A stretch of 48,998 nucleotides of DNA from Bernardetiaceae bacterium (GCA_025454895.1 JALONO010000013.1:1-48998), one strand, 5' to 3'; shown: positions 16,720 through 25,800, counted from the first letter of the stretch. Notes: generated from the letters alone by a model not told the origin. A program made the numbers and translations.

Positions 16720-17961
16720 TCATTGACCGTTCATTTGGCCACGGCTCGTCATTTTCACTACCAGGTGGTCGGTGGTTTCGGTGTCGGCGAAACCGGCCAG
16801 CACCAGGTTACCGGTGGCATCTTCCACGGCGCTGTACACCCGTTGGGCCCCTTTGCCGCCAAAATGCTTCTTCCACAGTTCTTTACCGCTGTTGTCAAAC
16901 ATCACGGCCAGGGCGTCGTTGCCGTCGGTGCTGGTGTTTTCGCCGTCGTTGTTGGGCACGTAAATGTCCGTGTAGCCCACCACCAAAATCTGGCCGTCTT
17001 TGGTTACCAGCACGTCTTGGGCTTCGTCGGTGCTGGGGCCGCCCAACACTTTATCCCACTGCTTTTGGCCCTTGGCATCGATTTTCACCACCCAAATATC
17101 GTGGCTACTTTCGGCAAACGAATAGGTGTAGCCGCACAGCACGTAGCCATCGGCCGTGGCGGCGATTGAATTGGCCCGGTCGTTTTGCTTGCCGCCATAG
17201 GTTTGCTCCCAGGTTTTAAAGCCATCTTTGTCGGCCGCCACTACCCAGAAGTTCCACACCTTGTTTGGGGGCACTTCCTTGTTGCCGGCAATGATAAACC
17301 CGCCATCTTTGGTGGTCAGGAGTTGGTTGCCTTCTTCGTTGCCCAGTTCCACGCCATAGTTGCGTTTCCAAACCAACTCGCCTTTTTCGGAAAGTTTCAG
17401 CAGTACGGCGTCGCTTTTGCCGGTGGCCATTTTGGTGCTGTTGCCCAGTAATATAAAGTGGCCGTCTTCTAGTTGCAGTACGGCCCGGGCCTCGTCGATG
17501 CTCTCGTTGCCGCCCAGTACTTTGTCCCACTGCTTCTTGCCGTCTTTATCGAGTTTGATGATCCAAATGTCCTTCATGTCGGGGCCGCCGCCGTAGCTGT
17601 CGCTGGTGGCTGCCACCAAGGCCCCGCCATCGCGGGTTTCGGTAATGCTCACCCCTTCGTCGGTTTCCTTGCCGCCCAGGTTTTGCTCCCAAACCACGTT
17701 GGCGCTGCCATCGAGCTTCACGATGCTCACGTTCATATCGTCCGCCGAATTGCCGAACGAGTTGGTGCGGCCCGTGATTAGGTAGCCGCCTGCCTTGGTG
17801 CGGCAAATGTCGGCGGTGGCATCGTAGTTTTTACCGCCAAATACTTTGTAAAACGAGCTTGTAGGCTTCGTGGCGGGCGGCTCGGGCCGTACTGGGCGCG
17901 GGCCAGCCGCCACCGAGGTGCCAATCAACGCGCCGCAAAGCATAAGTAAACCCCTTGCCAT
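16720..17961 (-). CDS. Secreted repeat protein, probable beta-propeller
   Basis: The 413-aa product has a signal peptide and about seven repeats of ~50 residues. Each has the pattern W-x-(K/Q)-x-(Y/L)-G-G-(K)-x-x-D, then (I/L)-x-x-T-x-DGG(Y/F)-(I/L)-x-x-G-x-T-x-S and (D)-x-W-(V/I)-(V/I)-K-(L/I)-D. Such repeats form seven-bladed propellers in exported Bacteroidota proteins, often as surface or T9SS cargo domains. No catalytic motif is visible and no C-terminal sorting domain is present, so its role is unknown. An alternative in-frame ATG lies at 17943. Confidence 0.78.
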   Translation of the reverse strand: MARGLLMLCGALIGTSVAAGPRPVRPEPPATKPTSSFYKVFGGKNYDATADICRTKAGGYLITGRTNSFGNSADDMNVSIVKLDGSANVVWEQNLGGKETDEGVSITETRDGGALVAATSDSYGGGPDMKDIWIIKLDKDGKKQWDKVLGGNESIDEARAVLQLEDGHFILLGNSTKMATGKSDAVLLKLSEKGELVWKRNYGVELGNEEGNQLLTTKDGGFIIAGNKEVPPNKVWNFWVVAADKDGFKTWEQTYGGKQNDRANSIAATADGYVLCGYTYSFAESSHDIWVVKIDAKGQKQWDKVLGGPSTDEAQDVLVTKDGQILVVGYTDIYVPNNDGENTSTDGNDALAVMFDNSGKELWKKHFGGKGAQRVYSAVEDATGNLVLAGFADTETTDHLVVKMTSRGQMNGQ

Positions 17962-18020
17962 AAATGCTTTGTTGTAAAAATGAATGAATTTAGCTTTTGA
18001 TTTTGTGGAAGGCCAAATAA

Positions 18021-18722
18021 ATGACCAATCGTTACGTTTACCACCAGCTACATTTACAACAAATGTGCCTACTTGCTGAAAAGGCCATTTTTTGGCAAGA
18101 TAAAAGTACCCTCATCGTGGCTGATTTGCACCTGGGCAAAGCCGCGCACTTCCGCAAGGCGGGCATTCCGGTGCCCGCCCAGGTACACCAAACCGACCTG
18201 GCCACCTTGGACGGGCTGCTGCAAAGTTGGCCCGTGCGGCGGCTTGTGATCCTGGGCGACCTTTTCCACAGCGATTGGAACAGCGACTGGCACGCCTTTG
18301 CCCACTGGGTGAGCCGCTGGCCCCAGTTGCAAGTGGTGCTGGTAAAAGGTAACCACGACCGCCTGCCCGATGCCTTGTTCAAAGACCTGGACGTGCAAGT
18401 ATGCCCCCAGTGGCTGGTGGAGCCACCGTTTGTGTTTAGCCACGTGCCCCTGGCGGGCGGCCAGCCTGAGCCTGACCTTGGCCCCGCCCGGCCCCGCCCC
18501 GAGTTGCCGCCCGACCTGTACTGCCTTAGCGGGCACCTGCACCCGGCCGTGCGCTTCCGGGGGCGCGGGGGCCAGTCGGTCTCGTTGCCTTGCTTTTACT
18601 TCGGCGAAAAACAGGGGTTGCTGCCCGCCTTTGGGCGGTTTACGGGTACGGCCGCCCTGCGCCCCCGCCCTTCCGATGCGGTGTTCGCCATCCTGGGCCA
18701 GCAGGTGCGGCAAGTGGTGTAG
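18021..18722 (+). CDS. pdeM: Ligase-associated DNA damage response endonuclease PdeM
   Basis: The 233-aa protein is a calcineurin-like metallophosphoesterase. Its metal-binding motifs are all visible: 'DLHLGKAAHFRK' (D35, H37), 'GDLFHS' (D80), 'GNHDRLP' (N111, H112) and 'SGHLHP' (H172, H174). The 'DLHLGKAxxFR' form is typical of PdeM, which in many bacteria is encoded with a DNA ligase and Lhr-like helicase. Those partners are not adjacent here, so the gene is isolated from its usual operon. An octamer repeat array begins 18 bp after the stop. Confidence 0.88.
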   Translation: MTNRYVYHQLHLQQMCLLAEKAIFWQDKSTLIVADLHLGKAAHFRKAGIPVPAQVHQTDLATLDGLLQSWPVRRLVILGDLFHSDWNSDWHAFAHWVSRWPQLQVVLVKGNHDRLPDALFKDLDVQVCPQWLVEPPFVFSHVPLAGGQPEPDLGPARPRPELPPDLYCLSGHLHPAVRFRGRGGQSVSLPCFYFGEKQGLLPAFGRFTGTAALRPRPSDAVFAILGQQVRQVV

Positions 18723-18739
18723 CAGGGGTTTATAGTAGA

Positions 18740-18875
18740 ATGACTAAATGATTGCATGATTGCATGATTGCATGATTGCATGATTGCATGATTGCATGAT
18801 TGCATTATTATTCTATTTGATTGTCAATTATTTACAAGGTATGAAACATCCAACCGCTATTTGGTTTTGGTGTTA
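18740..18875 (+). repeat. Octamer-array repeat family, copy a (after pdeM)
   Basis: Eight consecutive octamers, ATGACTAA then seven ATGATTGC (18740-18803), are followed by the conserved tail TTTGATTGTCAATTATTTAC and, about 25 bp on, CTATTTGGTTTTGGTG. The array starts 18 bp past the pdeM stop. The same order of parts recurs at 38508-38600. Confidence 0.85.
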
Positions 18876-18940
18876 TATGGGCGCGGAAAGGTGGGGGCGG
18901 CCCCGCCAATGGGTTTAACCGGGCGGCCGAGGCGGTAACC

Positions 18941-19083
18941 GGCTTAGGGGGGCGCAAGGCGCGACGTAAGGAGCGGTGCGGGGGCCGGGCGGGGGCCAAA
19001 AAAACCGCTGCCGGGGCTTTAGCCGTGGGCAGGTGGCCCCCGCCCGGCCCCCGCACGGCAGGCTATGCCGGACCCTGGAGCAC
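18941..19083 (+). repeat. Giant-hairpin repeat, copy 1
   Basis: A perfect 23-bp stem (18976-18998 with 19034-19056) encloses a 35-nt loop. It is flanked by AAGGCGCGACGTAAGGAGCG on the left and ACCCTGGAG on the right. Both flanks recur in the copies at 25621-25800 and 27401-27583, although the stem sequence differs. A further inverted repeat (CCCCCGCGCG...CGCGCGGGGG) follows at about 19090-19141. The remainder of the pdeM-pdhC gap has no gene. Confidence 0.75.
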
Positions 19084-19309
19084 CCCAGCCCCCGCGCGTG
19101 AACGCCCGGCCCTCCCCCGCACCCGAGTGCCCGCGCGGGGGCAAGCCCCAAAAGGTTGAAATCAACGGCTACCCATTAGCTTTTGGCCAAGCCCAAGTAA
19201 CGGGCAGGCGGCCAGTAGGCCAGGTGTCGGGAATTTTCCGCCCTGCCCAGTAGCCACCACCCCCCACATTCTCTGGCCGCCAAGGTTTCACATTTGCCGG
19301 GCTTTGCCC

Positions 19310-19317
19310 TATTTTTG
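19310..19317 (+). promoter_or_regulatory. -7 box (TATTTTTG) for the E2 gene
   Basis: An exact TAnnTTTG match lies 49 bp before the ATG. A TTTC (19286-19289) lies 20 bp upstream and may serve as a weak -33 element. Confidence 0.55.
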
Positions 19318-19366
19318 GCACCCGATACCTACAACCAACTTAGCGCGCAAAAATCCCGATAACGAT

Positions 19367-20998
19367 ATGGCGGAAATTATCCGAATGCCCAAAATGAGCG
19401 ACACCATGACCGAGGGCGTGATCGCCCGCTGGCTCAAAAAGGTGGGCGACAAAGTAAAAAGTGGCGATATTTTGGCCGAAGTGGAAACCGACAAGGCCAC
19501 CATGGAACTGGAAAACTACGAAGACGGCACGCTGCTGCACATCGCCGTAGGCGACGGCCAACCGGTGGCCGTGGACGGCACCATCGCCATCATTGGCCAG
19601 GCCGGGGAAGACATTAGCGGCCTGCTCAGCGGGGCGGCCAACCCCAAGCCCGCCGTTGAACTATCGGCCCCGGCTACCAACGCCCCGGCCCAGGTGCAAG
19701 CTGCCCCCGCCGTGGACTTAAGCAGCATCAAGGCCACCGTGGTGCGCATGCCCAAGATGAGCGACACCATGACCGAGGGCGTAATTGCCCGCTGGCTTAA
19801 AAAGGTAGGCGATAAAGTGAAAAGTGGCGATATTTTGGCCGAGGTGGAAACCGACAAGGCCACTATGGAACTGGAAAACTATGAAGACGGCACCCTGCTG
19901 TACGTGGGCGTAGGCGACGGCCAGTCGGTGGCGGTGGACGGCATCATCGCCATTATTGGCGAGGCGGGGGCCAACTACCAAGCCCTGCTCACCCAAGGCA
20001 GCCCCCAGGCCGCTCCGGCCGCCAGCAACAACCCGGCCCCGGTGAATACCCCGGCCGTGAACCCCGCCCCCGCCGCCCAAACCGGCGGCCCGGCCCCGGA
20101 GGTAAACCCGGCCGCCACGGGCGGGCGCGTGGTGGCCTCGCCGCTGGCCAAAATGCTGGCCAAGGAAAAAGGGCTGGACATCAGCCAGATCCCGGGCACG
20201 GGCGAAGGTGGGCGCGTGGTTAAGCGCGACGTGGAGACCTTTGTGCCCACCGCCAAACCCAGCGAGAAAACCGCTGCCCCGGCCGTGGCTCTACCCGCTG
20301 CGGTGGCTGGCCAGGAAAGTTTTACCGACCTGCCGGTGAGCCAGATGCGCAAAACCATTGCCCGGCGTATGGGCGAAAGCGCGTTTGGAGCCCCCCATAT
20401 TTATCTCACCATCGAGATTGATATGGACAAGGCCGTGGAAGACCGCGCCAGCCTTAACGAGGTAGCCCCGGTCAAGCTGTCGTTCAACGACCTGGTGATC
20501 AAGGCTACGGCGGTGGCCCTGCGCAAGCACCCCAACGTAAATAGCTCTTGGTTGGGCGATAAAATTAGGGTGAACCACCACATCCACATTGGGGTGGCCG
20601 TGGCCATTGAAGACGGCCTGCTGGTGCCCGTGGTGCGCTTTGCTGACGGCAAGTCGCTCAGCGAAATCTCGACCGAGGTGAAGGAACTGGCCACCAAAGC
20701 CAAGAACAAGAAACTGCAACCGGCCGAAATGTCGGGCAGCACGTTCACCATCTCCAACCTGGGGATGTTTGGTATCGAGACTTTTACCTCCATCATCAAC
20801 CAGCCGGACTCCTGCATTATGTCGGTGGGGGCCATTAGGCAGGTGCCCGTGGTGGGTAAAGACGGCCAACTAAAAGTGGGCAACGTGATGAAGGTAACGC
20901 TGGCCTGCGACCATCGCTCAGTGGACGGGGCGTTAGGAGCGGCGTTTTTGCAAACCTTTAAGCAATTGATGGAAGACCCGATCAGGATTTTAATCTAA
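19367..20998 (+). CDS. pdhC: Pyruvate dehydrogenase E2, dihydrolipoyl acetyltransferase with two lipoyl domains
   Basis: The E2 core transfers acetyl groups from lipoamide to CoA in the pyruvate dehydrogenase complex. The product (543 aa) has two lipoyl domains (about residues 2-85 and 126-208; lipoylated Lys in 'ETDKATMEL' in each). An Ala/Pro-rich linker follows, then a peripheral subunit-binding domain ('VASPLAKMLAKEKGLDISQIPGTG' in style, ~260-300) and a catalytic domain ending with the HRSVDG motif ('DHRSVDGALGAAFL'). The two lipoyl domains are identical over more than 50 consecutive residues. No E1 or E3 gene is adjacent, so the complex is dispersed. ATG 19367 gives the standard 'MAEIIRMPKMSDTM' start. 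Confidence 0.93.
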   Translation: MAEIIRMPKMSDTMTEGVIARWLKKVGDKVKSGDILAEVETDKATMELENYEDGTLLHIAVGDGQPVAVDGTIAIIGQAGEDISGLLSGAANPKPAVELSAPATNAPAQVQAAPAVDLSSIKATVVRMPKMSDTMTEGVIARWLKKVGDKVKSGDILAEVETDKATMELENYEDGTLLYVGVGDGQSVAVDGIIAIIGEAGANYQALLTQGSPQAAPAASNNPAPVNTPAVNPAPAAQTGGPAPEVNPAATGGRVVASPLAKMLAKEKGLDISQIPGTGEGGRVVKRDVETFVPTAKPSEKTAAPAVALPAAVAGQESFTDLPVSQMRKTIARRMGESAFGAPHIYLTIEIDMDKAVEDRASLNEVAPVKLSFNDLVIKATAVALRKHPNVNSSWLGDKIRVNHHIHIGVAVAIEDGLLVPVVRFADGKSLSEISTEVKELATKAKNKKLQPAEMSGSTFTISNLGMFGIETFTSIINQPDSCIMSVGAIRQVPVVGKDGQLKVGNVMKVTLACDHRSVDGALGAAFLQTFKQLMEDPIRILI

Positions 20999-21005
20999 TT
21001 ATTAA

Positions 21006-21055
21006 ATGACTACATGATTAAATGATTGTTTTATTTGATAATCAATCATTTGCAA
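21006..21055 (+). repeat. Octamer-array repeat family, copy b (after E2 gene)
   Basis: Three octamers, ATGACTAC, ATGATTAA and ATGATTGT (21006-21029), begin 7 bp after the E2 stop and lead into the conserved tail TTTGATAATCAATCATTTGC. Confidence 0.75.
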
Positions 21056-21153
21056 GTGTAGAAATGCCCAATTGCGGTTTGATGGTAGGGTAAACAACCA
21101 TCTGGTTTTTTTGCGAGGGGCGGCGGTGGCTGCGCTTCGTTTTTTGTTGATTA

Positions 21154-21320
21154 GACCTCTTGCATATTAGCCGTAGTCAGGTCGAGATTGCGTCCCCTGC
21201 CCGACGGACGACCAAAAGCGAATGGGCTTTTGGGGCGAGCCAGTGCTGCTGGATAGGGTGGCGGATTATGAACGAAAATCCCGGATTTGGCCAGGTCACA
21301 AACCTAATATGTAAGAGGTC
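21154..21320. mobile_element. MITE-like element, copy B
   Basis: A 17-bp terminal inverted repeat, GACCTCTTGCATATTAG, recurs at the right end with one mismatch (21154-21170; 21304-21320). The 167-bp element has a central hairpin CCAAAAGC...GGCTTTTGG. This core matches copy A at 16400-16591 in the opposite orientation. No transposase is encoded. Confidence 0.6.
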
Positions 21321-21410
21321 GATTTTCAAAGTTGGGGAGATAGAAGTGATGTTTCCTGCCCGGGCAGACGGCCGTAGGGGCAACCCTTGTGGTTGCCCGT
21401 CCGCCGAGCA

Positions 21411-21434
21411 ATTTTGAACGGATCACCCCTGCCC
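21411..21434 (+). repeat. Fragment of the ~120-bp interspersed repeat
   Basis: The segment TTTTGAACGGATCACCCC and a few bases beyond match the 3' end of the repeats at 27.6, 28.8 and 31.2 kb. The rest of the repeat is missing. Confidence 0.5.
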
Positions 21435-21472
21435 TTCATCAAAGACTCGCCAAAAAATCGCCCGTTGTGGCC

Positions 21473-21480
21473 TATTTTTG
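21473..21480 (+). promoter_or_regulatory. -7 box (TATTTTTG) for ilvD
   Basis: An exact TAnnTTTG lies 40 bp upstream of the ilvD ATG. No attenuator with branched-chain codons was found between them. Confidence 0.5.
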
Positions 21481-21520
21481 GCCCCTTTCCACTTTTTTGC
21501 CTTTTGCAAACCCTGCCATC

Positions 21521-23215
21521 ATGACGGTTATCAACAAATACAGCCGCACCTTTACCCAAGACGACAACCTGCCCGCCGCCCGGGCCATGCTCTACGGCAT
21601 CGGCCTCACCGACGACGACATGGCCAAGGCCCAAGTGGGCATTGCCAGCACCGGTTTCGAGGGCAATACCTGCAACATGCACCTCAACGCCCTGGCCAGC
21701 CGGGTCAAGGCCAGCCTCAATGCCACCCAGCGGCTTATCGGTCTCATGTTCAATACCATCGGGGTCAGCGACGGCATGACCAACGGCACCGATTGGATGC
21801 GCTACTCGCTACCCAGCCGCGACCTTATTGCCGACTCAATCGAGACCGCCGTGGCCGGGCAATGCTACGACGGCACCGTAGCCCTGGTGGGCTGCGATAA
21901 GAATATGCCTGGGGCCATGATCGCCCTGGCCCGGCTCAACCGCCCGGCCATTGTGGTATACGGCGGCACCATCAACTCCGGCCGCTACGACTACGGGCAG
22001 TACAAAGGCAAAAAGCTGGACATCATCAGCGTGTTTGAAGCCTACGGCAAGCGGGTAGCGGGCACCATCAGCCAAGAAGAGTACCACGGTGTGATCAAAA
22101 ACGCCATCCCCGGCGCGGGCGCCTGCGGGGGCATGTACACCGCCAACACCATGGCCACCGCCATTGAAGCCCTGGGGCTGAGTTTGCCCAACAGTTCGTC
22201 GTTTCCGGCGGTAAGCCCCATGAAACAGGCCGAGTGCGACCAAATTGGCCCGGCCATGCTCCACGCCTTAGAGCTAGACTTGAAACCCCGCGACCTGATG
22301 ACCTTCGAGGCGTTTGAGAACGCCATTACGATGGTGATGGCCCTGGGCGGCTCCACCAACGCGGTGCTGCACTTGTTGGCTATGGCCAAAGCGGCGGGCG
22401 TAAAGCTCACCCTGGCCGATTTCCAGCGGATCAGCGACCGCACGCCCTACCTGGCCGACCTGAAGCCCAGCGGCAAGTTTTTTATGGAAGACCTCTGCAA
22501 CGTGGGCGGGGTACAGGGGGCTATGAAGATGCTCCACGCCGAGGGCCTCATCCACGGCCACTGCCTCACCGTAACGGGCCGCACCGTGGCCGAGAACCTG
22601 GCCGCTTCGGCCGGGCTGCAACCGGGGCAGGAAATTGTGCGCCCGCTGAGCCAGCCGCTGAAGCCCACGGGCCACATCCAGATTTTGTACGGCAACCTGG
22701 CCCCCGACGGGGCGGTGGCCAAAATCACGGGCAAGGAAGGCGAGCGTTTTGAAGGCACCGCCCGCGTGTACGACTCCGAGGCGGCCCTCAACCAGGGCAT
22801 TGCCGAGCGGGAAATTCAGCCCGGCGACGTGGTGGTGATCCGTTACTGCGGGCCTAAGGGCGCCCCCGGCATGCCCGAAATGCTCAAACCTACTTCGGCC
22901 ATCATGGGCGCAGGCCTCGGCGATCAAGTGGCCCTCATCACTGACGGTCGGTTTTCGGGCGGCACCCACGGCTTTGTGGTGGGCCACATTACCCCGGAGG
23001 CCCAGGTGGGCGGCCCGCTGGCCCACGTGCGCACGGGCGACCGCATCGTGATCGACGCGGCCGGCCGGGCGTTAAACGTACTGGTGGACGAGGCTGAGCT
23101 GGCCCGCCGCCGCGCGGCCTGGGTGGCCCCGCCGTTTAAAGTTACCAACGGGGCCTTGTGGAAATACATTAAAAACGTTAGCCCCGCCTCGGAAGGGTGC
23201 GTAACTGATGGGTAA
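21521..23215 (+). CDS. ilvD: Dihydroxy-acid dehydratase
   Basis: IlvD dehydrates 2,3-dihydroxy-isovalerate and -methylvalerate in valine, isoleucine and leucine synthesis and needs an Fe-S cluster. The 564-aa product shows the three cluster cysteine regions: '[11 protein letters not shown]', 'VGCDKNMPG' and '[13 protein letters not shown]'. The C-terminal '[21 protein letters not shown]' signature is intact. ATG 21521 matches the family start 'NKYSRTFTQ'; the longer upstream frame runs into repeat DNA. No other ilv or leu genes are adjacent, so the pathway is split. Confidence 0.95.
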   Translation: MTVINKYSRTFTQDDNLPAARAMLYGIGLTDDDMAKAQVGIASTGFEGNTCNMHLNALASRVKASLNATQRLIGLMFNTIGVSDGMTNGTDWMRYSLPSRDLIADSIETAVAGQCYDGTVALVGCDKNMPGAMIALARLNRPAIVVYGGTINSGRYDYGQYKGKKLDIISVFEAYGKRVAGTISQEEYHGVIKNAIPGAGACGGMYTANTMATAIEALGLSLPNSSSFPAVSPMKQAECDQIGPAMLHALELDLKPRDLMTFEAFENAITMVMALGGSTNAVLHLLAMAKAAGVKLTLADFQRISDRTPYLADLKPSGKFFMEDLCNVGGVQGAMKMLHAEGLIHGHCLTVTGRTVAENLAASAGLQPGQEIVRPLSQPLKPTGHIQILYGNLAPDGAVAKITGKEGERFEGTARVYDSEAALNQGIAEREIQPGDVVVIRYCGPKGAPGMPEMLKPTSAIMGAGLGDQVALITDGRFSGGTHGFVVGHITPEAQVGGPLAHVRTGDRIVIDAAGRALNVLVDEAELARRRAAWVAPPFKVTNGALWKYIKNVSPASEGCVTDG

Positions 23216-23231
23216 ATGAGTGTATGATTTT
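23216..23231 (+). repeat. Two-unit octamer copy c (after ilvD)
   Basis: ATGAGTGT and ATGATTTT abut the ilvD stop codon. This is the shortest member of the octamer family and lacks a clear tail. Confidence 0.45.
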
Positions 23232-23258
23232 CCTTCTTTATTGATTTACAGCGTGTTA

Positions 23259-23291
23259 AATCCCTAAGGGTTGCCAAAGCCCTTAGGGATT
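23259..23291. terminator. 12-bp perfect hairpin after ilvD
   Basis: AATCCCTAAGGG (23259-23270) pairs perfectly with 23280-23291. T-tracts are poor, so it may be a terminator or an mRNA-stabilising hairpin between two convergent genes. Confidence 0.55.
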
Positions 23292-23315
23292 GTTGCTTTA
23301 GCCGACATGTCAACA

Positions 23316-23350
23316 AAAACCCCGAAGGTTTGGAAAATCTTCGGAGTTTT
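23316..23350. terminator. Bidirectional terminator between ilvD and tlpA-like gene
   Basis: AAAACCCCGAAG (23316-23327) pairs with CTTCGGAGTTTT (23339-23350) with one mismatch. The outer A/T pairs supply a short U-tract on either strand. Confidence 0.6.
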
Positions 23351-23389
23351 GCCAAAATCGAATAGAGATCGCGAATTTTCTCTCAGGTA

Positions 23390-23442
23390 AATGATTGATA
23401 GTCAAATGGAACAATCATTTAATTATGCGATCATTACGTCAT
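23390..23442 (-). repeat. Octamer-array repeat family, copy d (after tlpA-like gene)
   Basis: On the minus strand four octamers, ATGACGTA, ATGATCGC, ATAATTAA and ATGATTGT (23411-23442), begin 7 bp after the stop of the tlpA-like gene. They are followed by ATTTGACTATCAATCATTTAC, the family tail. The orientation follows the gene. Confidence 0.7.
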
Positions 23443-23449
23443 TTTGGTG

Positions 23450-24559
23450 TTACATGAGCAGTTCGTTGAGGCGATCCTCCAGGGCTTGGCCGCGCAGGGC
23501 TTTGGAGATGATCACCCCTTCTTTGTCGATGAGGATGGTGAGCGGGATGCCCTCGATGCGGTAAAGCGGCACCACGGTGGAGTTCCAGAATTTGAGGTCG
23601 GAGACGTGTACCCACGGTAGGCCGTCTTGCTGGATGGCGGCTTCCCAGGCGCTCTTCTCTTTGTCCAACGAAACGCCGAAAATCTCGAAATCCTTGTCTT
23701 TGAACCGGCGGTACATGCGCACCACGTTGGGGTTTTCTTTACGGCAGGGGCCGCACCACGAAGCCCAGAAATCGACTAATACGTATTTGCCCCGTAACGA
23801 GGAAAGTTTGACCATTTTACCCTCGGGGGTGGGCAGTTCAATGTCAGGGGCGGGCTGGCCCACGGCAAGGCGGGCCAACTTATCGAGCTCGGCCCCAAAA
23901 TGCTGCACGTATTCCGAGCCGGGGTAAGCCTCGGCCAAACGTTTATGTACACCTTGGAGGTAGGGCATTTCTTGGTCGGTGTTGAGCAGGCCCGCCACCA
24001 TCACGGTTACAATGGAAGGCTCGCTCTCGTCGATCATCTGCTTGATTTGCAGGGTGGAGCGGGCTTGCATTTCGTGATAGATTTTTTGCAAATAAGCCAT
24101 GTCGTGGCCTTGCATGGCCAGGGTTTGCAGGCTATCGTTGCCCCGTTTTACATTTTCCACCAATTTTTTGTAGGCGGCCAGGTAGTCGTTGTCTTTTGAA
24201 CCTTTGACCGTGAACGCGCCGTAGGGATTGCGGCCGTCTGCCTCCACCTCGAGGTTGGCATTGCCAATGACGAGCTCATTGCTTTGGGTGTTGTAAAAAT
24301 TGAGCACGTAAATGGCCGGGGCGTTCTGGCTCACCTGGAACTTGAAAAGCCCGGCCTCGTCGGCACAGGCCGAGTCGACGATCTCCTTTTTGTCCCAGCC
24401 GATGCGCTCGAGGTAGATCATGGCCTTGGGTTGGGGGTGCTGGACCCGGCCCGAGACCAGTACTTTACCTTCTTCGGAGGAAGATGGGTTGGTTTGGCAG
24501 CTAACCAGCAGCGGTGCGCCGAACAGCCCGCACATGGCGGCCTTGGTGAGCAAATTCAT
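23450..24559 (-). CDS. TlpA-family thiol:disulfide reductase lipoprotein with DUF4369-like domain
   Basis: The 369-aa product has a lipobox ending at C21, a beta-rich DUF4369-like N-terminal domain (about 32-125, 'LVSGRVQHPQPKAMIYLERI' in style), a helical linker and a C-terminal thioredoxin domain (about 235-369). The redox motif WCGPC is at residues 268-272, and the cis-Pro region 'GIPLTILID' follows. These periplasm-facing proteins reduce disulfides during cytochrome maturation or envelope protein folding; the partner is unknown. This architecture is very common in Bacteroidota. Confidence 0.9.
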   Translation of the reverse strand: MNLLTKAAMCGLFGAPLLVSCQTNPSSSEEGKVLVSGRVQHPQPKAMIYLERIGWDKKEIVDSACADEAGLFKFQVSQNAPAIYVLNFYNTQSNELVIGNANLEVEADGRNPYGAFTVKGSKDNDYLAAYKKLVENVKRGNDSLQTLAMQGHDMAYLQKIYHEMQARSTLQIKQMIDESEPSIVTVMVAGLLNTDQEMPYLQGVHKRLAEAYPGSEYVQHFGAELDKLARLAVGQPAPDIELPTPEGKMVKLSSLRGKYVLVDFWASWCGPCRKENPNVVRMYRRFKDKDFEIFGVSLDKEKSAWEAAIQQDGLPWVHVSDLKFWNSTVVPLYRIEGIPLTILIDKEGVIISKALRGQALEDRLNELLM

Positions 24560-24696
24560 GGTTGATGTTTAACTTGAAAACGGCCCGGAAACCCAGGGCC
24601 AGGGAAAATTTAGGTCCGTTAGTTACTGAATGGAAAAGCCCAATAAAAACGGTGAGTTGTGGTGGATCAATATACAAATTTCCGCCGCAGTGGCCT

Positions 24697-24718
24697 ACTA
24701 ATCAATCATTTTGCAAAG
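24697..24718 (+). repeat. Isolated tail of the octamer repeat family (copy e)
   Basis: TAATCAATCATTTTGCAAAG closely matches the tail at 21037-21055, but there are no octamers next to it. It lies between the tlpA-like gene start and the end of the crotonase gene. Confidence 0.4.
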
Positions 24719-24749
24719 TTTAACAACCAATTGACCGGGCCGCCGGGCC

Positions 24750-25571
24750 TCAATTATGCGGGAACACCGGCGGGCGTTTTTCGCGGGCGGCGGCCAGGGC
24801 CTCGTGCAGGTCGGTGGAGTCGAGCAGGGCGGCGTTCCAGGTGGCCACGTAGTCCAGGCCGTCGGGCACGGAGTGGTCGCGGGTGTAGCGCAGCATTTGC
24901 TTGATGCCCCGCACGGCCAGCGGCGACTTGGCGGCCACTTGCTGGGCCAGTTGGGTGGCGTGCTGGAGCAGGGCGGCCTCGTCTGGTAGGCAGTGGTTGG
25001 CCAGCCCCCAGGCCGGGGCCTCGCTGCCGGCAACGGCCCGGCCGGTAAAGGCCAGTTCGGCTACCAGGCCGGGGGCCATGAGCTTGGGCAGCCGTTGCAG
25101 CGTGCCCAGGTCGGCCACCATGCCCAGTTCCACTTCTTTGATGCTGAACGTGGCCGTGGGGCAGGTGTAGCGCAGGTCGCAGGCACTGGCGATGTCGAGG
25201 CCCGCCCCCACGCAGGCCCCGTGGATGGCGGCGATGACCGGCTGGCGGCAGTTTTCCAGGGCGTTGATGGGGGCTTGCAGTTGCAACACAAATTGACGCA
25301 GACGCTCGCGGGCGCGGGCGGCATCGGGGTGGGCGGTTTGCTGCCGCAGGTCGGCCAGCAGGCTCAGGTCGATGCCGGCGCAGAAGTGCTTGCCCTCGCC
25401 CGCGAGCACGATGGCCCGCACGTGGGGGTGCGCGTGCAGGTGCTCGAAGAGCTGGCGCATTTCGGCCCAAGCGGCCAGGTCCATGGCATTGGCTTTGTCG
25501 GGCCGGTGAAAGCGCACCTGGGCCACTTGGTGGGCCTCGTCGATTTGGAGGGAAAAACGGGTGAGTTGCAT
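24750..25571 (-). CDS. Dienoyl-CoA isomerase-like crotonase (ECH1-like)
   Basis: The 273-aa protein is a crotonase-fold acyl-CoA enzyme. The oxyanion-hole blocks are 'HFCAGIDL' and 'HGACVGAGLDIASACDLRY'. The catalytic acidic pair of delta(3,5)-delta(2,4)-dienoyl-CoA isomerase is conserved, with E146 and D154 in 'KEVELGMVADLGTLQRLP', and 'YTRDHSV' and 'YVATWN' near the C-terminus also fit that subfamily. It probably shifts double bonds during oxidation of unsaturated fatty acids. Other beta-oxidation genes are not nearby. An alternative name is enoyl-CoA hydratase. Confidence 0.88.
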   Translation of the reverse strand: MQLTRFSLQIDEAHQVAQVRFHRPDKANAMDLAAWAEMRQLFEHLHAHPHVRAIVLAGEGKHFCAGIDLSLLADLRQQTAHPDAARARERLRQFVLQLQAPINALENCRQPVIAAIHGACVGAGLDIASACDLRYTCPTATFSIKEVELGMVADLGTLQRLPKLMAPGLVAELAFTGRAVAGSEAPAWGLANHCLPDEAALLQHATQLAQQVAAKSPLAVRGIKQMLRYTRDHSVPDGLDYVATWNAALLDSTDLHEALAAAREKRPPVFPHN

Positions 25572-25620
25572 GGCTAAGTGGTTTGGCGGGCAAGGTAGCT
25601 AAACATTGGCAATGACAGGC

Positions 25621-25800
25621 GGGCCGGGGCACCAAGGCCGGGCCGCGCCGCTGACCGGAAGGCGCGACGGAAGGAGCGGTGCCAGGGCGGGGGGCCAGCC
25701 GGGCCTGGCCCCGCCGGCCTGGTTGGCCCCCCGCCCTGGTACGGACGCTTACGCATACCCTGGAGGGCAGCGCACCGCCGTGGGCGATGGAAACGAACCG
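25621..25800 (+). repeat. Giant-hairpin repeat, copy 2 (left arm of inverted pair)
   Basis: This ~180-bp GC-rich repeat is nearly identical, in inverted orientation, to 27401-27583. Its core is a 22-bp stem (25679-25700 with 25721-25742) around a 20-nt self-complementary loop, flanked by AAGGCGCGACGGAAGGAGCG and TACGCATACCCTGGAG. It fills the gap between the crotonase and lptB genes; no coding function is seen. Confidence 0.85.

Noticed and set aside
18740-18810. CRISPR-like array of short repeats
   Set aside because: The units are 8 bp, contiguous and without spacers, and there are no cas genes. It is a tandem octamer array.
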